A DNA stretch of 64,000 bases from Rhizobium sp. SSA_523 (GCF_030435705.1 NZ_CP129382.1:2232001-2296000); one strand, 5' to 3'. Counted from the first letter of the stretch, positions 51,490 to 61,986 are shown. Notes: generated from the letters alone by a model not told the origin. Numbers and translations: made by a program.

Positions 51490-52299
51490 TCAGGGATTGT
51501 CGCGCTGGTAGATCCAGTCGTGATCCATATGGTTGCGGAAGCGCCATTTGCGCATGGGCCCCGCCATGACATTGAGATAATACATTTCGTATCCGTAAGG
51601 CACACCGCACGGATGATGCCCCTTCGGCACGAGCACCACATCACCGTCGGACACCGCCATGGTTTCGTCCAGCGATCCGTCTTCGGTGAAGACGCGCTGA
51701 AAGCCGAAGCCCTGCGACGGGTTCAGGCGATGGTAATAGGTCTCCTCCAGATAAGTCATGTCCGGATAATTGTCTTCGTCGTGCCGATGCGGCGGATAGG
51801 ACGACCAGTTGCCGGAGGGCGTGAAGACCTCCGTCACCAGAAGGCTGTCGGCGACATCCCGCTCCTCCATGGCAATCGGGAAGATGTGGCGGGTATTGGC
51901 AGCCTTGCCGCGCTGGGTCAGGCTGATGCCGGCCGGACCGATAACCTGCGCCTCGCGCCCCGGCTTGGCGGGGGCCGTGCAGATGGCCAGCGTGCAATCC
52001 GTCGTCGCCACTGCCGACCAATCGCTGCCGGCCGGAACATAGACGCAGTGCGGCGGCTTTTTCTCGAACACGCTCATCCGGTCGCCGAGCTCACCGAAAT
52101 CCCTGCCGGATCCGGTGATCGTCGCCTTGCCTTCGACGAGGACCAGGATCACCTCCGTATCGCCGGTTGGCTCCTCGGCACGCTCGCCGGCCTTCAACCG
52201 GTACAGGCCGAAGCCGACATAGCCCCAATCGGCACTTTCCGGCGTGATATCGTGGACCTTTCCGGTCGTGCCGGATGGTTTGCGCAGAAGATGGCTCAT
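51490..52299 (-). CDS. iolB: 5-deoxy-glucuronate isomerase
   Basis: 269 residues, two-cupin IolB/KduI-like fold. Converts 5-deoxyglucuronate to 2-deoxy-5-keto-gluconate in myo-inositol breakdown. SYPPHRHDEDNYPD and ETYYHRLNPSQGFGFQRVF are conserved; the His residues in PHRHD and the GHHPCGVPYGYEMYYLN segment bind metal. Start ATG overlaps the preceding small gene (ATGA). Last gene of the operon. Confidence 0.93.
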   Translation of the reverse strand: MSHLLRKPSGTTGKVHDITPESADWGYVGFGLYRLKAGERAEEPTGDTEVILVLVEGKATITGSGRDFGELGDRMSVFEKKPPHCVYVPAGSDWSAVATTDCTLAICTAPAKPGREAQVIGPAGISLTQRGKAANTRHIFPIAMEERDVADSLLVTEVFTPSGNWSSYPPHRHDEDNYPDMTYLEETYYHRLNPSQGFGFQRVFTEDGSLDETMAVSDGDVVLVPKGHHPCGVPYGYEMYYLNVMAGPMRKWRFRNHMDHDWIYQRDNP

Positions 52300-52550
52300 T
52301 CCTCGTCTCCCCTTTCGGCCGCCAGCCGGGCCTGTTTTTCGGCATCCTCGGCCGCTGCCCTGGCGATGGACCGGTGATACATGATCAGTAGCTCATAGGC
52401 TGCATAGGCAGAGGCAGCGAGAAAGATGATCGCCCAGCCGATGGCATTGTTGGAAAGCTCGACCAGACCCCAGACCGCCGGCAGGACGACGGTGAGAATG
52501 CGCCGCCAGAGCGGCTTGAAGAACGGATGGGTGGGGTCGATGAGTTTCAC
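52296..52550 (-). CDS. Small two-span membrane protein in the iol operon
   Basis: 84 residues from GTG 52550, preceded by AGGAGA four bases away; the frame is open further up but that part overlaps iolE. Two hydrophobic segments (ILTVVLPAVWGLVELSNNAI, AIIFLAASAYAAYELLI) then a charged tail (AEDAEKQARLAAERGDEE). It overlaps iolB by 4 bp and lies 10 bp after iolE, so it is translated with the pathway. I recall similar orphan membrane proteins in other rhizobial iol operons; no function known. Confidence 0.75.
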   Translation of the reverse strand: MKLIDPTHPFFKPLWRRILTVVLPAVWGLVELSNNAIGWAIIFLAASAYAAYELLIMYHRSIARAAAEDAEKQARLAAERGDEE

Positions 52551-52560
52551 GGGCTCTCCT

Positions 52561-53454
52561 TCAGATGAGGCCCGCCTCGCCGGCAAAGCCCTTCAGGGAT
52601 TTAAGACCCAGGCTCTGATATTCAAAGGGATTTCGAACATCCGGATCCTGTTCGGCCTCGATCACGATCCATCCCTGATAGCTGTGCTCGGCCGCAATCT
52701 TCAAGACCGCCGGGAAGTTCACGCAGCCTTCCGCATCCCCCGGCACCGTGAAGACGCCGCGCCGGACGCCCTCCAGGAAGGAGAGCCGCTCGCCGCGGAC
52801 CTGGTCGGCTATGGCGGGACGCACATTCTTGGCGTGGATGTGACCGACGCGATGCATATATTTGCGGGCCACCGCCTCCGGATCGCCGCCGCCGAAAATG
52901 CAATGGCCGGTATCGAGCAGGAGCCGGGTATGCGGGCCGGTATGCTGCATCAGCTTGTCGATATCCGCCTCGCTCTCGACCACGGTTCCCATATGGTGAT
53001 GATAGACCAGCGCAATCCCCTGGCTCGCCGAAAACGCCGCCAGAGCTTCGACGCCTGCGCCGAATTTTGCCCACTGGTCCTCGGCCAGACGCGGCCGCTC
53101 GGCCAGCGCCACGTCATCATTGCCGTGAATGGCGTTCGAGGTCTCGCAAACGATGATCACCTTGGAGCCCATGGCCTTCAGCACGTCGAGGAACGGCTGC
53201 ATGGCCGCCTTCTCCGCCTCCAGGCTTTCGGTCAGAAGGTTCAGAGAATGCCATCCGGAGACGAATTTCAGCCCGCGAGGCTCCAAGACGGAGATCAGCC
53301 CCGCCGCATCGGTTGGCAGCTTGTGGCCTTTCTCTATCCCGTCAAAGCCGATCCGCGCGGCTTCGTCCAGGCATTGTTCGAGGCTGATATGGGCGCCCAG
53401 CGAGCGGTCGTCGTCATTGGACCAGGCAATCGGGTTGGTTCCGAACAGGATCAT
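52561..53454 (-). CDS. iolE: myo-Inosose-2 dehydratase
   Basis: 297 residues, TIM-barrel of the AP-endonuclease/xylose isomerase type. Converts 2-keto-myo-inositol to the cyclohexane-dione. [20 protein letters not shown] at the start, [17 protein letters not shown] and [18 protein letters not shown] carry metal-binding residues; the end is [18 protein letters not shown] (in part). One base separates it from the iolD stop. Confidence 0.93.
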   Translation of the reverse strand: MILFGTNPIAWSNDDDRSLGAHISLEQCLDEAARIGFDGIEKGHKLPTDAAGLISVLEPRGLKFVSGWHSLNLLTESLEAEKAAMQPFLDVLKAMGSKVIIVCETSNAIHGNDDVALAERPRLAEDQWAKFGAGVEALAAFSASQGIALVYHHHMGTVVESEADIDKLMQHTGPHTRLLLDTGHCIFGGGDPEAVARKYMHRVGHIHAKNVRPAIADQVRGERLSFLEGVRRGVFTVPGDAEGCVNFPAVLKIAAEHSYQGWIVIEAEQDPDVRNPFEYQSLGLKSLKGFAGEAGLI

Positions 53455-53455
53455 C

Positions 53456-55279
53456 TCAATGTCTTTCCTTCAGCGCAGCCTCATAGGCGGAGCGCGCTTT
53501 GTTGACCTCTTTGCGGGCGGAGACTTCCGGCACCGCCACATCCCACCAGTGACCGCCGGCTGATGGCGTTGGATAGGGATCGGTGTCGATGACGATCACC
53601 GTCGGCGCGCTGGCATGCCGGGCGGCCTCGAGTGCCGTTTCCAGTTCGCTGATCGAGGCTACTTTGGCAGAGCTCGCTCCCATGGCCGCGGCATGGGCCG
53701 CAAAATCGATGGCAACCGGATTGGCCTGGTTGGTGTGGACATAGAGATTGTTGAACTCGGCGCCGCCGGTGCCCATCTGCAACCGGTTGATGCAGCCGTA
53801 GCCGCGGTTATCGGTGATCACCACGGTGATCTTCATGCCCATGGCCACGGCCGTGGCCAGTTCTGAATTCATCATCATGTAGGAGCCGTCGCCCACCATG
53901 ACGATCACGTCGCGCTCGGGCTGCGCCATCTTGATGCCGAGGCCGCCGGCGATCTCATAGCCCATGCAGGAAAAGCCGTATTCCATATGATAGGAAAGCG
54001 GCATCCTGGCCTTCCATAGCTGGTGCAATTCACCCGGCATGGTGCCCGCGGCGCACATGACCACGGTGTCATCGCGCGCGGCACGCTGCACGGCCCCAAT
54101 CACCTGCATGTCGGTCGGCAAGGTATTGGCGTCGGTCGGCGCGGCCGTCACGGCATCGGCCTTCGCAAACCAGCTCGCCTTCAACTGCCCGTCGGGGGGC
54201 GGCAGACGGTGAGCGCCGAGCGCCGCCGAAAGCCGCTGCAAACCCACTTTCGCATCGGCGACCAGCGGCATGGCATCATGTTTGGCACTGTCATAGGCCT
54301 GCACATTCAGGGCCAGGATCTTCCGGTCGGGGTTCTTGAACAGCGCCCAGGAGCCCGTGGTGAAATCCTGGAAACGCGTTCCGACGCCGATCACCAGATC
54401 CGCCCGCTCGCATACCTGATTGGCGCTGTCGCAGCCGGTGACGCCGACGGGGCCGAAGTTCAGATCATGATCCCAGGCAAGCGCGGATTTTCCGGCCTGC
54501 GTCTCGACGACCGGGATCTGATGCGTCTCGGCAAAGGCCCTCAGCGTCTCGGTTGCGCCGGAGAAATGCACGCCGCCGCCGGCGACGATCACCGGCGACT
54601 TCGCCGCCTTCAAAGCCTTGACCGCCTCCTCGAGTTCTTCCCTGTCGGGCTCCGGCCGACGGAAGCGCCAGGTGCGTTGCGCGAAGAAGCTTTCCGGATA
54701 ATCGTAAGCCTCCGCTTGCACATCCTGGCAGAAGGCAAGCGTCACGGGTCCGCAATCGGCGGGATCGGTCAGCGTGCGCATGGCGCGCGGCAGTGCGGTC
54801 AGAAGTTGCTCAGGCCGTGTGATGCGATCGAAATAGCGGCTGACCGGCCTGAAGCAGTCATTGGCCGAAACGCTGCCATCCTCGAAATCCTCGATCTGCT
54901 GCAGGACGGGATCGGGCCCGCGATTGGCAAAGACATCGCCGGGAATGAACAGCACCGGCAGGCGGTTGACATGCGCCAGCGCGGCCGCCGTGACCATGTT
55001 GAGCGCTCCCGGACCGATGGAAGAGGTCACCGCCATGGCCCGGCGCCGGCCGAGCTGCTTGGCATAGGCGATCGCGGCATGCGCCATGGATTGCTCGTTC
55101 TGTCCGCGATAGGTCGGCAATTCCTCCCGCACGCCGTAAAGGGCCTCGCCCATGCCCGCCACATTGCCATGGCCGAAGATCGCCCAGACACCCGCTATAT
55201 AGGGAAGGCCATCCTCGTTCATCTGGCAGGCGAGGTAGCGCACCAGCGCCTGCGCCGCGGTAAGACGGATCGTTGTCAT
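53456..55279 (-). CDS. iolD: 3D-(3,5/4)-trihydroxycyclohexane-1,2-dione hydrolase
   Basis: 607 residues, thiamine diphosphate enzyme of the acetolactate synthase fold; cleaves the inositol-derived dione ring to 5-deoxyglucuronate. N-terminal PYR domain ([18 protein letters not shown], with ThDP-activating Glu in this area), central domain ([15 protein letters not shown]), C-terminal domain with [19 protein letters not shown] as the ThDP/Mg motif. Start ATG overlaps the iolC stop (ATGA). Confidence 0.94.
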   Translation of the reverse strand: MTTIRLTAAQALVRYLACQMNEDGLPYIAGVWAIFGHGNVAGMGEALYGVREELPTYRGQNEQSMAHAAIAYAKQLGRRRAMAVTSSIGPGALNMVTAAALAHVNRLPVLFIPGDVFANRGPDPVLQQIEDFEDGSVSANDCFRPVSRYFDRITRPEQLLTALPRAMRTLTDPADCGPVTLAFCQDVQAEAYDYPESFFAQRTWRFRRPEPDREELEEAVKALKAAKSPVIVAGGGVHFSGATETLRAFAETHQIPVVETQAGKSALAWDHDLNFGPVGVTGCDSANQVCERADLVIGVGTRFQDFTTGSWALFKNPDRKILALNVQAYDSAKHDAMPLVADAKVGLQRLSAALGAHRLPPPDGQLKASWFAKADAVTAAPTDANTLPTDMQVIGAVQRAARDDTVVMCAAGTMPGELHQLWKARMPLSYHMEYGFSCMGYEIAGGLGIKMAQPERDVIVMVGDGSYMMMNSELATAVAMGMKITVVITDNRGYGCINRLQMGTGGAEFNNLYVHTNQANPVAIDFAAHAAAMGASSAKVASISELETALEAARHASAPTVIVIDTDPYPTPSAGGHWWDVAVPEVSARKEVNKARSAYEAALKERH

Positions 55280-57249
55280 GCCTTTCCTCCCCCTGTCACT
55301 TTCACGGCGTCGGCCTTTGCGCTGACATCCGTGCGGGCGCCAGCACGGGCATCAGCGCGGGCCTCATCCCAGATCCGGCACAAGCGCCGGTATCGCGCGG
55401 CCATATCCTCCACGGCAGCCTGATCGCTGATCCGGCCGGCAAGCCACTGCCGCGCGGCCTCCCCGAAGATCGTGCGGCCGACCGCAAAACCTTTGACCAG
55501 ATCAAAGGCGGCGGCAAGGCCGAAGCTCTCCTCCAGCTCCGCCTGCGGCGCGTCGAGGCCCAGAACCACGATGCCGCGCGTATAGGCATCGTGCCGCTCG
55601 ACAGCGGCGCAGGCATTCGCCCAGGCAGCGCGGCTCTTCATCGGCTCCAGCTTCCACCAGTCGGGATAGACGCCGATCTCATAGAAGCGGTCGATGATCT
55701 GCGCTGTCGTTTGGTCATCAACGGTGCCGACCTTGGACGGTATGACCTCCAGCAGGAATTCCAGCCGGTTGCGCCGCGCCGCCTCGAACAGGCGCTTGAC
55801 GGTCTCCTCCTGACGATCCTTCATCTCTGCCGTATCATCGGGATGGTAGAAGCAGAGGACTTTCACCACATGTTCGGCGGCCCATTCGCTCAAGCCGCCG
55901 CAATCAAAACCGAGATCGGGCTCCAGCGTCAGGGGGCGCGAGCCGGGCCATTCGGCTGGCCTGCCGATCCACAAGCCGCTGCCCGCCGCGGCAAACAAGG
56001 CCTGCCGGCCGAGCCGGCCATCGCAGAGAATGCCATAGCCGGCCTGCCCGTCAGCCACTGCAGTTGCCGCCTGGAGGCAAAGCGACTTGAAGGCGCCGAT
56101 CCGATCCGCCGGCACGCCGGCCTCCTCGGCCATCGCCTCCAGTTGCATGCGATGATCGAAGGCGAAGACGCGCATGGTCGACCAGTCGCCCTTGCGGTTG
56201 GTGGACCAATGCACCTGTTCCAGCGCCGCATCCTTGCGCAACGCCTTGGTGCGGATACCGACCTTGAAGAAATACTGCAGTTCCTCCCAGCTCGGATAAG
56301 CGGGCGTGCAGCCGTGACGGGAAACGGCGAAGGCGCCGCAGGCATTGGCATATTTCAGCGCCGTCGGCCAATCTTCGCCCGTCAGCCAGCCCTTCAGCAG
56401 TCCGGCCATGAAGCCATCGCCGGCGCCGAGAACGTTGAAAACCTCGATCGGAAAACCGGGACCGGTCTGCCCCTTGTCAAGGCTGTCGGGAATCTCGCCC
56501 TCGAAGACGGCCGCGCCCATAGGGCCGCGCTTGCACACGAGCGCCGCATTCGACACCCTGCGGACCGCCCGCAATGCCTCAAGCGTATCGGTGGAGCCGC
56601 CGGCAATGTGGAACTCCTCTTCCGTCCCGACGATCAGGTCGAAGAGAGACAGCGTGCCCAGCAATTTTTCCGTGACCTTGCGGGATTCGATGAACCGGCT
56701 TTCGCCCGCCTCATGCCCTGCCAGACCCCAAAGATTGGGGCGATAATCGATATCCAGCGCCGTAAGCGCCCCACTCTGGCGGGCAAGCCGCAGCGCCTTC
56801 ATCACCGCCGCCTCCGTGCGCGGATGCGACAAATGCGTCCCCGTGACGGTGACGCAGCGGGATTGTTCGATGAAGGAGGGATCGATATCCTCCTCGCACA
56901 GCGCCATATCGGCGCAGTTTTCCCGATAGAAGATCAACGGAAACTGGTTCTCGTCGCGAATGCCCAGCAGTACAAGCGCCGTCAGGCGCTCGGGATCGGT
57001 CTTCACCCCACGCACATCCACGCCTTCGCGGACGAGCTGCTCACGGATGAAGCGTCCCATATGCTCGGCACCGACCCGTGTGATCAGAGCCGATTTCAGA
57101 CCCAGGCGCGCAGCACCGGCCGCAATATTGGTGGGCGAGCCGCCGATGTATTTGCTGAAGGAATTCATGTCCTCCAGCCGGCCACCCACCTGGGCACCGT
57201 AAAGGTCCACGGACGATCGACCGATCGTGATCACATCAAGTGGCTTCAA
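55276..57249 (-). CDS. iolC: Fused 5-dehydro-2-deoxygluconokinase and DUF2090 domain
   Basis: 657 residues. Residues 1-330 are a PfkB kinase: GGSPTNIAAGAARLG, and NVLGAGDGFMAGLLKGW with the catalytic Asp. Residues 345-625 are DUF2090, an aldolase-like barrel (MRVFAFDHRMQLEAMAEEAG, FYHPDD, LEVIPSK, WWKLEP), which in Gram-negative IolC proteins is proposed to act on the phosphorylated product. The last 30 residues are an Ala/Asp/Lys-rich tail. Start is TTG 57249 with GGGAGG upstream; no ATG fits. A putative IolR site lies 41 bp before it. First gene of the iolCDE-orf-iolB run. Confidence 0.92.
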   Translation of the reverse strand: MKPLDVITIGRSSVDLYGAQVGGRLEDMNSFSKYIGGSPTNIAAGAARLGLKSALITRVGAEHMGRFIREQLVREGVDVRGVKTDPERLTALVLLGIRDENQFPLIFYRENCADMALCEEDIDPSFIEQSRCVTVTGTHLSHPRTEAAVMKALRLARQSGALTALDIDYRPNLWGLAGHEAGESRFIESRKVTEKLLGTLSLFDLIVGTEEEFHIAGGSTDTLEALRAVRRVSNAALVCKRGPMGAAVFEGEIPDSLDKGQTGPGFPIEVFNVLGAGDGFMAGLLKGWLTGEDWPTALKYANACGAFAVSRHGCTPAYPSWEELQYFFKVGIRTKALRKDAALEQVHWSTNRKGDWSTMRVFAFDHRMQLEAMAEEAGVPADRIGAFKSLCLQAATAVADGQAGYGILCDGRLGRQALFAAAGSGLWIGRPAEWPGSRPLTLEPDLGFDCGGLSEWAAEHVVKVLCFYHPDDTAEMKDRQEETVKRLFEAARRNRLEFLLEVIPSKVGTVDDQTTAQIIDRFYEIGVYPDWWKLEPMKSRAAWANACAAVERHDAYTRGIVVLGLDAPQAELEESFGLAAAFDLVKGFAVGRTIFGEAARQWLAGRISDQAAVEDMAARYRRLCRIWDEARADARAGARTDVSAKADAVKVTGGGKA

Positions 57250-57289
57250 GAGGCCCTCCCTTTTGCAGCGACGACGCCTCCCGCATCGA

Positions 57290-57312
57290 CATAATAGACT
57301 ATAAATTCCAAA
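57290..57312 (-). promoter_or_regulatory. Putative IolR operator upstream of iolC
   Basis: The minus-strand 23-mer starts TTTGGAATTTATAG and ends TCTATTATG. It matches the site at 58193-58215 at 20 of 23 positions, in the same orientation. It lies 41 bp upstream of the iolC start, in the 86-bp iolR-iolC gap. Its GGAA core recalls the GGAA-N6-TTCC reported for rhizobial IolR. Confidence 0.72.
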
Positions 57313-57335
57313 TTCTATTATTTCAATACGAATAT

Positions 57336-58148
57336 TCAGCTCGTGCGACGTGCGCCGACAGCTGTCGACAAGGCAATGGCGAGGCAGAGCGTCGCCGACA
57401 AGGATCGAAAGGCGCCGAAATCCACTTCGGAGACAGTGAGAATGGTGGCACCCATTTTTCGAAGCGGATTGACGGTCGCATCCGTGAGGGCAACGACCGG
57501 GACATTGCGGCTGACAACACTCTCGACCAAAGCAAGGGTTTCCGCAGAATAGGGAGAGAAGGTGATTGCCAGCAAGGCATCGCCCGGCAGAATGGCGCAG
57601 GCACCGTCGAGCCCGCCCGTTCCACTGTGCAGGACCGCCGGAACCTGCATCTTCTCCAAGGCATAGGCGATATAGCTGGCGACGGGGAAGGAGCGGCGCA
57701 GGCCAACAATATGCACGATGCGGGCCTCCGCCAGCGTCTCGACTGCTGCCTCAAGCATCTGATCGTCCACGGATTTCAGAAGATTCTCAAGAGATGCCCG
57801 CCCAGCCTCGACAAACTCCGCCAGCAGCCGTGAGCCATTCTGTTCGCCAAGGTCGCGCAGATGGTCGAGCCGTGTCCTGTAATCCGGCCATCCGCCGACG
57901 TAACTGTCGCGAAACAACCTCTGCATCTCGCTATAGCCGGAAAAGCCGAGGATCTGGCAGAAGCGCATGAAGGCCGAAGGCTGCACGCCGGCGCCCTCGG
58001 CCATTTCCGCCACCGTGGAGACGGCGATCCGGTCGCTATGAGCGGCGACATAATCGGCGCATTGCTTCAACCGCTTGGGTAGCGATGCGGTTACCGCCAG
58101 CAGCCGCTCCTCGAATTCCTGCACGCTTGCCGGCACTCCCTTGACCAT
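57336..58148 (-). CDS. iolR: RpiR-family regulator of inositol catabolism
   Basis: 270 residues from ATG 58148 with AAAGGTGG upstream; the open frame upstream to 59087 is antisense to idhA and not coding. N-terminal HTH_6 domain 10-85 (VSTVAEMAEGAGVQPSAFMR, FCQILGFSGYSEMQ) and C-terminal SIS sugar-phosphate-binding domain 125-250 (VHIVGLRRSFPVASYIAYAL, DALLAITFSPYSAETLALVE). In Sinorhizobium an RpiR-type IolR represses iol genes until an inositol intermediate binds. It sits between idhA (divergent) and iolC, next to two near-identical sites. Confidence 0.9.
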   Translation of the reverse strand: MVKGVPASVQEFEERLLAVTASLPKRLKQCADYVAAHSDRIAVSTVAEMAEGAGVQPSAFMRFCQILGFSGYSEMQRLFRDSYVGGWPDYRTRLDHLRDLGEQNGSRLLAEFVEAGRASLENLLKSVDDQMLEAAVETLAEARIVHIVGLRRSFPVASYIAYALEKMQVPAVLHSGTGGLDGACAILPGDALLAITFSPYSAETLALVESVVSRNVPVVALTDATVNPLRKMGATILTVSEVDFGAFRSLSATLCLAIALSTAVGARRTS

Positions 58149-58192
58149 GTCGCCACCTTTCCCACCTTGACACGAATATGGCTTCACTCTAG

Positions 58193-58215
58193 CAAAATAG
58201 AATAGAAATTCCAAA
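58193..58215. promoter_or_regulatory. Putative IolR operator between iolR and idhA
   Basis: The minus-strand 23-mer starts TTTGGAATTTCTAT and ends TCTATTTTG; it contains GGAA-TTTCTA-TTCT, one base from GGAA-N6-TTCC. It lies 45 bp upstream of iolR and 57 bp upstream of idhA, so one site could control both. It agrees with the iolC-proximal site at 20 of 23 positions. Confidence 0.74.
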
Positions 58216-58271
58216 GCCTGTTCGAGCACTGCCTGACGGGTCTGGAATGCCAAAGTGGAGGAGGAGACCCC

Positions 58272-59261
58272 ATGGTGACGAGATTGGCCCTGCTCGGGGC
58301 AGGACGGATTGGCAAAGTGCATGCCAAAGCCATTGCCGCGGACCCCCGCGCAAAGCTGGTGGCCGTAGTGGATGCCATGGAAGCGGCCGCACGCGCTATT
58401 GCCGACGAGGCCGGCTGCGCGGTCACGACGATCGAGGCGGTTCTGGCCGACAGGAATGTCGATGCGGTGATCATCTGCACGCCGACCAACACGCATGCGG
58501 ATCTGATCGAGAAATTCGCCCGCGCCGGCAAGGCGATCTTCTGCGAAAAACCGATCGATCTGGACGTTGCGCGGGCGCAGGCTTGCATCGATGTGGTGGC
58601 GCAGACGGGTGCCAAGGTAATGCTGGGCTTCAACCGCCGCTTCGATCCGCATTTTCAGGCGGTCCGCGCCGAAATCGACAAGGGGACGATCGGCAAGGTC
58701 GAGATGGTGACGATTATCAGCCGCGATCCGGGCGCGCCGCCAGTTGATTATATCAAGGTGTCGGGCGGCATCTTCCGTGACATGACCATTCACGACCTGG
58801 ACATGGCGCGCTTCCTGCTCGGCGAAGACATCAAGACGGTCTTTGCCACCGGCGCGGTGCTGGTCGATCCCAAGATCGGCGAGGCAGGCGACTATGACAG
58901 CGCAAGCCTCATCCTGACGACGGCGAGCGGCCGCCAGGCGATCATCTCCAATTCGCGTCGCGCAACTTATGGCTACGATCAGCGCATCGAAGTGCATGGA
59001 TCGCTCGGCTCCGTCTCGGCGGAAAATCAGCGGCCGGTCTCCATCGAGGTCGCCAGCCAGCACGGTTATACAAGGCCGCCGCTGCATGACTTCTTCATGA
59101 CCCGCTACACCGCAGCCTATGCGGCAGAAATCGCCGCCTTCATCGATACGGTGGAAAAGGGAGCGAAGGCTTCGCCTTCGGCCGAAGATGGCCTGATCGC
59201 GTTGAAACTTGCCGATGCTGCGCTCAAATCCGCGCAGACGGGAGCAGCCGTCACCCTGTGA
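58272..59261 (+). CDS. idhA: myo-Inositol 2-dehydrogenase
   Basis: 329 residues, GFO/IDH/MOCA oxidoreductase. Oxidises myo-inositol to 2-keto-myo-inositol with NAD+, the first step of the pathway. Rossmann motif LLGAGRIGKVHAKAI, AIFCEKPIDLDVARAQ with the catalytic Lys, and GGIFRDMTIHDLDMARFLLG with Asp and His of the active site. ATG 58272 has GGAGGAGACCCC upstream. Divergent from iolR and converging on rhaK, with 27 bp to that stop. Confidence 0.93.
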   Translation: MVTRLALLGAGRIGKVHAKAIAADPRAKLVAVVDAMEAAARAIADEAGCAVTTIEAVLADRNVDAVIICTPTNTHADLIEKFARAGKAIFCEKPIDLDVARAQACIDVVAQTGAKVMLGFNRRFDPHFQAVRAEIDKGTIGKVEMVTIISRDPGAPPVDYIKVSGGIFRDMTIHDLDMARFLLGEDIKTVFATGAVLVDPKIGEAGDYDSASLILTTASGRQAIISNSRRATYGYDQRIEVHGSLGSVSAENQRPVSIEVASQHGYTRPPLHDFFMTRYTAAYAAEIAAFIDTVEKGAKASPSAEDGLIALKLADAALKSAQTGAAVTL

Positions 59262-59288
59262 CCGGCAGGTGAGGTCAGCCCTCTGCCG

Positions 59289-60662
59289 TCAGGACAGGCT
59301 TTCCCGCCAGGCTCTTGCATAGGCGCCCAGGCTGTCGCCGTCGAACCGGCTCATGATCTCACGAGACTTAGCCGATTGGCGGGCGCCCGCCAGGAGCCCG
59401 GCCCCTTGTGCGGTGCCGGTCGAGCCCGAAACGGCAAGAACGGGTCGCCCGAGGAGCGCCTGAAGGCTTTCCAGATAGGCGGCATTCGATGCGAAGGGCC
59501 CCTCCACCAGGACCGGCCCCCTGGCGCCGATCAGCCCGAGGCATGTCTCGGTCATCAATGCCAGATAAAGGCAGGCCGCCGCCCACCGTTCTGCCTCCGA
59601 TGCGCCCTTGGCATTGATCCAGCGGCTTTCGAGACCAGGATAGGGGCCGGATCCGGAGGAGAGGTTGGGAGTGAGCAGGAGCTGCCTTTCCAAAACCGAA
59701 GGCAGGGCAGCCAGCACGCCCTCCCCATCCGGCGGACCGATCCTTTCGACCAGCAGCTCGAATTCGCGCCCGCCCATGAAGCGCGACGAGGGCACGGCGC
59801 GGCCATAGGCATCGACATTGGCCAGCGTGTCCCGTGCCGGATCCAGATGCGCGAGATCGCCACCGACGGCAAAATTGATGACCCAGGTTCCGGTCGAAAC
59901 CACCGCAAAGGGCGCCGCGCGATCGACCAGGTGCGGGAGGAGCGAGGCATTGGAATCGTGAATGCCGCAATAGACCGGCACTTCACGTGTCAGATGCAGC
60001 GCGGCGGAAAGCTCCGGCCGAACGGGGCCCAGCGCTTCGAAGGCGGAGCGGACCGGCGCCATCTTGTCGCGGATATCCAGACGATCGACGAGTGAGGAGA
60101 AGCTCGCCTCGCCGGGCCGCCACAGATCCGTGTGACAGCCAAGTGATGTCGCCTCGTTCGCGGCAATGCCGGTCAGCCGGTAAGCCCAATATTGCGGATA
60201 GGTGACAATCCTGTGCACCCTTGCGAAGTCATCCGGAAAAGTAGTTTTCTGGAAATGGATCTGGGCGCCAAGATTGAGGCCGCCGGACAGGGCCGGGGAA
60301 TAGGTTTCCGAAAAGGGCGGACGCAAGGCGGCATAGGCATCGCGGATCGGCTGCGGATATTCGTATTCGTAATCCAGCACCGGCAAAGCCAGCGCGCCGG
60401 CCGCATCCAGAAGCACGCCCGATGCACCATGGGCGGTGATGGAAATGGCATCGTATCCGGGCGTCACGGCGAGTTCGCCAAGCGCCTCCAGAAAAAAACG
60501 CCAGAGCCCCTCGATGTCGTAATGCGGATAGGGCTGGGCGGCGATCACCTTGTTCGGCCGGCGCCGGACGTCCAGCTCCCTGCCGCTTTCACAGTCAAGC
60601 ACCAGCACCTTGGCATTGGTCTTGCCGATATCGAGAACGGCAATGCGGTGCACTGATGTCAT
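59289..60662 (-). CDS. rhaK: Rhamnose kinase of the FGGY family
   Basis: 457 residues from ATG 60662, which overlaps the rhaU stop (ATGA). FGGY/actin-like ATPase fold: [18 protein letters not shown] at the phosphate loop, [30 protein letters not shown] (catalytic Asp region), [15 protein letters not shown] and the C-terminal [17 protein letters not shown]. Gene order rhaTPQUK is the one described for Rhizobium leguminosarum, where RhaK is also needed for transporter activity. Last gene of the operon. Confidence 0.9.
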   Translation of the reverse strand: MTSVHRIAVLDIGKTNAKVLVLDCESGRELDVRRRPNKVIAAQPYPHYDIEGLWRFFLEALGELAVTPGYDAISITAHGASGVLLDAAGALALPVLDYEYEYPQPIRDAYAALRPPFSETYSPALSGGLNLGAQIHFQKTTFPDDFARVHRIVTYPQYWAYRLTGIAANEATSLGCHTDLWRPGEASFSSLVDRLDIRDKMAPVRSAFEALGPVRPELSAALHLTREVPVYCGIHDSNASLLPHLVDRAAPFAVVSTGTWVINFAVGGDLAHLDPARDTLANVDAYGRAVPSSRFMGGREFELLVERIGPPDGEGVLAALPSVLERQLLLTPNLSSGSGPYPGLESRWINAKGASEAERWAAACLYLALMTETCLGLIGARGPVLVEGPFASNAAYLESLQALLGRPVLAVSGSTGTAQGAGLLAGARQSAKSREIMSRFDGDSLGAYARAWRESLS

Positions 60663-60979
60663 GGCAGATGGAAGACCGGCACGAGATCGACGGCCACGGG
60701 CGAATTGTCCGGATTGGTCTCCATGAGATCGGCCATATGCGCCCACCAGCGCTTCATCACCGGATGGTCCGGCAGGCCCGCCATGCCATGATCCGCCGGT
60801 CGCGTCAGGACGGCGAACAGGATATCGGTTTCCGGATCGAGATGGATGGAATAATCGCTGACGCCGGCTTCTGCGAGAAGCTTCACCAGATCGGGCCAGA
60901 TCTCGTCGTGCCGCTTCCGGTATTCAGCCTGCATTCCGGGGTTCAGCTTCATCTTGAATGCATATCTTTCAGAACTCAT
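60659..60979 (-). CDS. rhaU: L-rhamnose mutarotase
   Basis: 106 residues, ferredoxin-like fold. Interconverts rhamnose anomers. [20 protein letters not shown] with the conserved His, and [18 protein letters not shown] are the RhaM/RhaU signatures. Overlaps rhaQ by 4 bp and rhaK by 4 bp, so tightly coupled. Confidence 0.94.
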   Translation of the reverse strand: MSSERYAFKMKLNPGMQAEYRKRHDEIWPDLVKLLAEAGVSDYSIHLDPETDILFAVLTRPADHGMAGLPDHPVMKRWWAHMADLMETNPDNSPVAVDLVPVFHLP

Positions 60980-61986
60980 GATCTGCCTGCCTGCTTGATG
61001 CGCCGCGCCAGAATGGGCAGCGCGATGGTCATGATGAGCAGAAGCCCGACGAAGATGGACATCACAATGCCCGGCACGTTGAGAAGGCCGAGGCCGAAGG
61101 TCACAAGCCCCATGACGAAGGCGGCAATCACCACGCCGGCAATCGTGCCCGCACCGCCGAGGATCGAGACGCCGCCCAGCACCACCATGGTCACCACTTC
61201 CAGCTCAAAGCCCTGCGCGATCGACGGACGGGTGGAGCCGAGGCGGGAGGTCAGGCAGACGGCGGCAATGCCGCTCATCAGCCCCGTCAGCAGGAAGAGG
61301 ATGAACTTCACCCTTTCGACGGGAACGCCGGAGAAGCGCGCGGCAAATTCGTTATTGCCGATGACATAGACCTGGCGGCCGAAATTGGTGGCGTGCAGGA
61401 GAACCGCAAAAAGCGCACCGCAAAGGAGGAAGAGGCCAAATTCGAAGGAGAAGACCCAGACGAGATAGCCCTGACCGAAATAGGCGAAGCTTTCCGGATA
61501 GCCGCCATAGGCCTTGTCGCCGAGAACGAGATAGGCAATGCCGCGGAAAAGGCTCATGGTGCCGATCGTCACTACGATGGACGGCAGTTTGAGCCCGGAG
61601 ACCAGCAGGCCGTTGAACGCTCCGCAGGCGAGGCCGACACCGAGACCGATCAGCACCAGGCCCGGCGTTCCGATCCCGTATTGCGCGGCCGCCCCCATGG
61701 CCGTCGACGCCAGGGCAATGATCGCGGCCACGGAGAGATCGATCTCACCGGCAATGATCAGCATGGCCATGGCAAAGGCAATCAAAGCCTTTTCGGTGAA
61801 ATTGAAGGTCGCGTCGGATAGGTTCCAGGCGTCGAGAAAGTAGGGCGAAGCCAGCGAATTGGCGATGAAGATCAGGATCGCCACGCCGAAGAGCAGGACT
61901 TCCCAGCTGGAAAGGATGCGGCTGACCGGGGTTCCGAGACGATCGGGAATGGCCCGGCGGTGGGTGGCCGGTGTATGGTCGCTCAT
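60976..61986 (-). CDS. rhaQ: Rhamnose ABC transporter permease RhaQ
   Basis: 336 residues, about ten membrane spans, ribose/RbsC-type permease. [41 protein letters not shown] and the [21 protein letters not shown] loop are conserved. The N-terminal 25 residues are polar. Starts at ATG 61986 overlapping the rhaP stop (ATGA). Confidence 0.9.
   Translation of the reverse strand: MSDHTPATHRRAIPDRLGTPVSRILSSWEVLLFGVAILIFIANSLASPYFLDAWNLSDATFNFTEKALIAFAMAMLIIAGEIDLSVAAIIALASTAMGAAAQYGIGTPGLVLIGLGVGLACGAFNGLLVSGLKLPSIVVTIGTMSLFRGIAYLVLGDKAYGGYPESFAYFGQGYLVWVFSFEFGLFLLCGALFAVLLHATNFGRQVYVIGNNEFAARFSGVPVERVKFILFLLTGLMSGIAAVCLTSRLGSTRPSIAQGFELEVVTMVVLGGVSILGGAGTIAGVVIAAFVMGLVTFGLGLLNVPGIVMSIFVGLLLIMTIALPILARRIKQAGRS

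Noticed and set aside
53456..55279. Thiamine diphosphate enzyme considered as the 2-ketoarginine decarboxylase that would complete the AruH pathway
   Set aside because: It lies within iolCDE-iolB and has the IolD length and motifs, 44 kb from the arginine island.
57336..59087. 583-residue continuous frame including IolR
   Set aside because: The part beyond 58148 is antisense to idhA. The ATG at 58148 has a good ribosome site and starts the RpiR domain.
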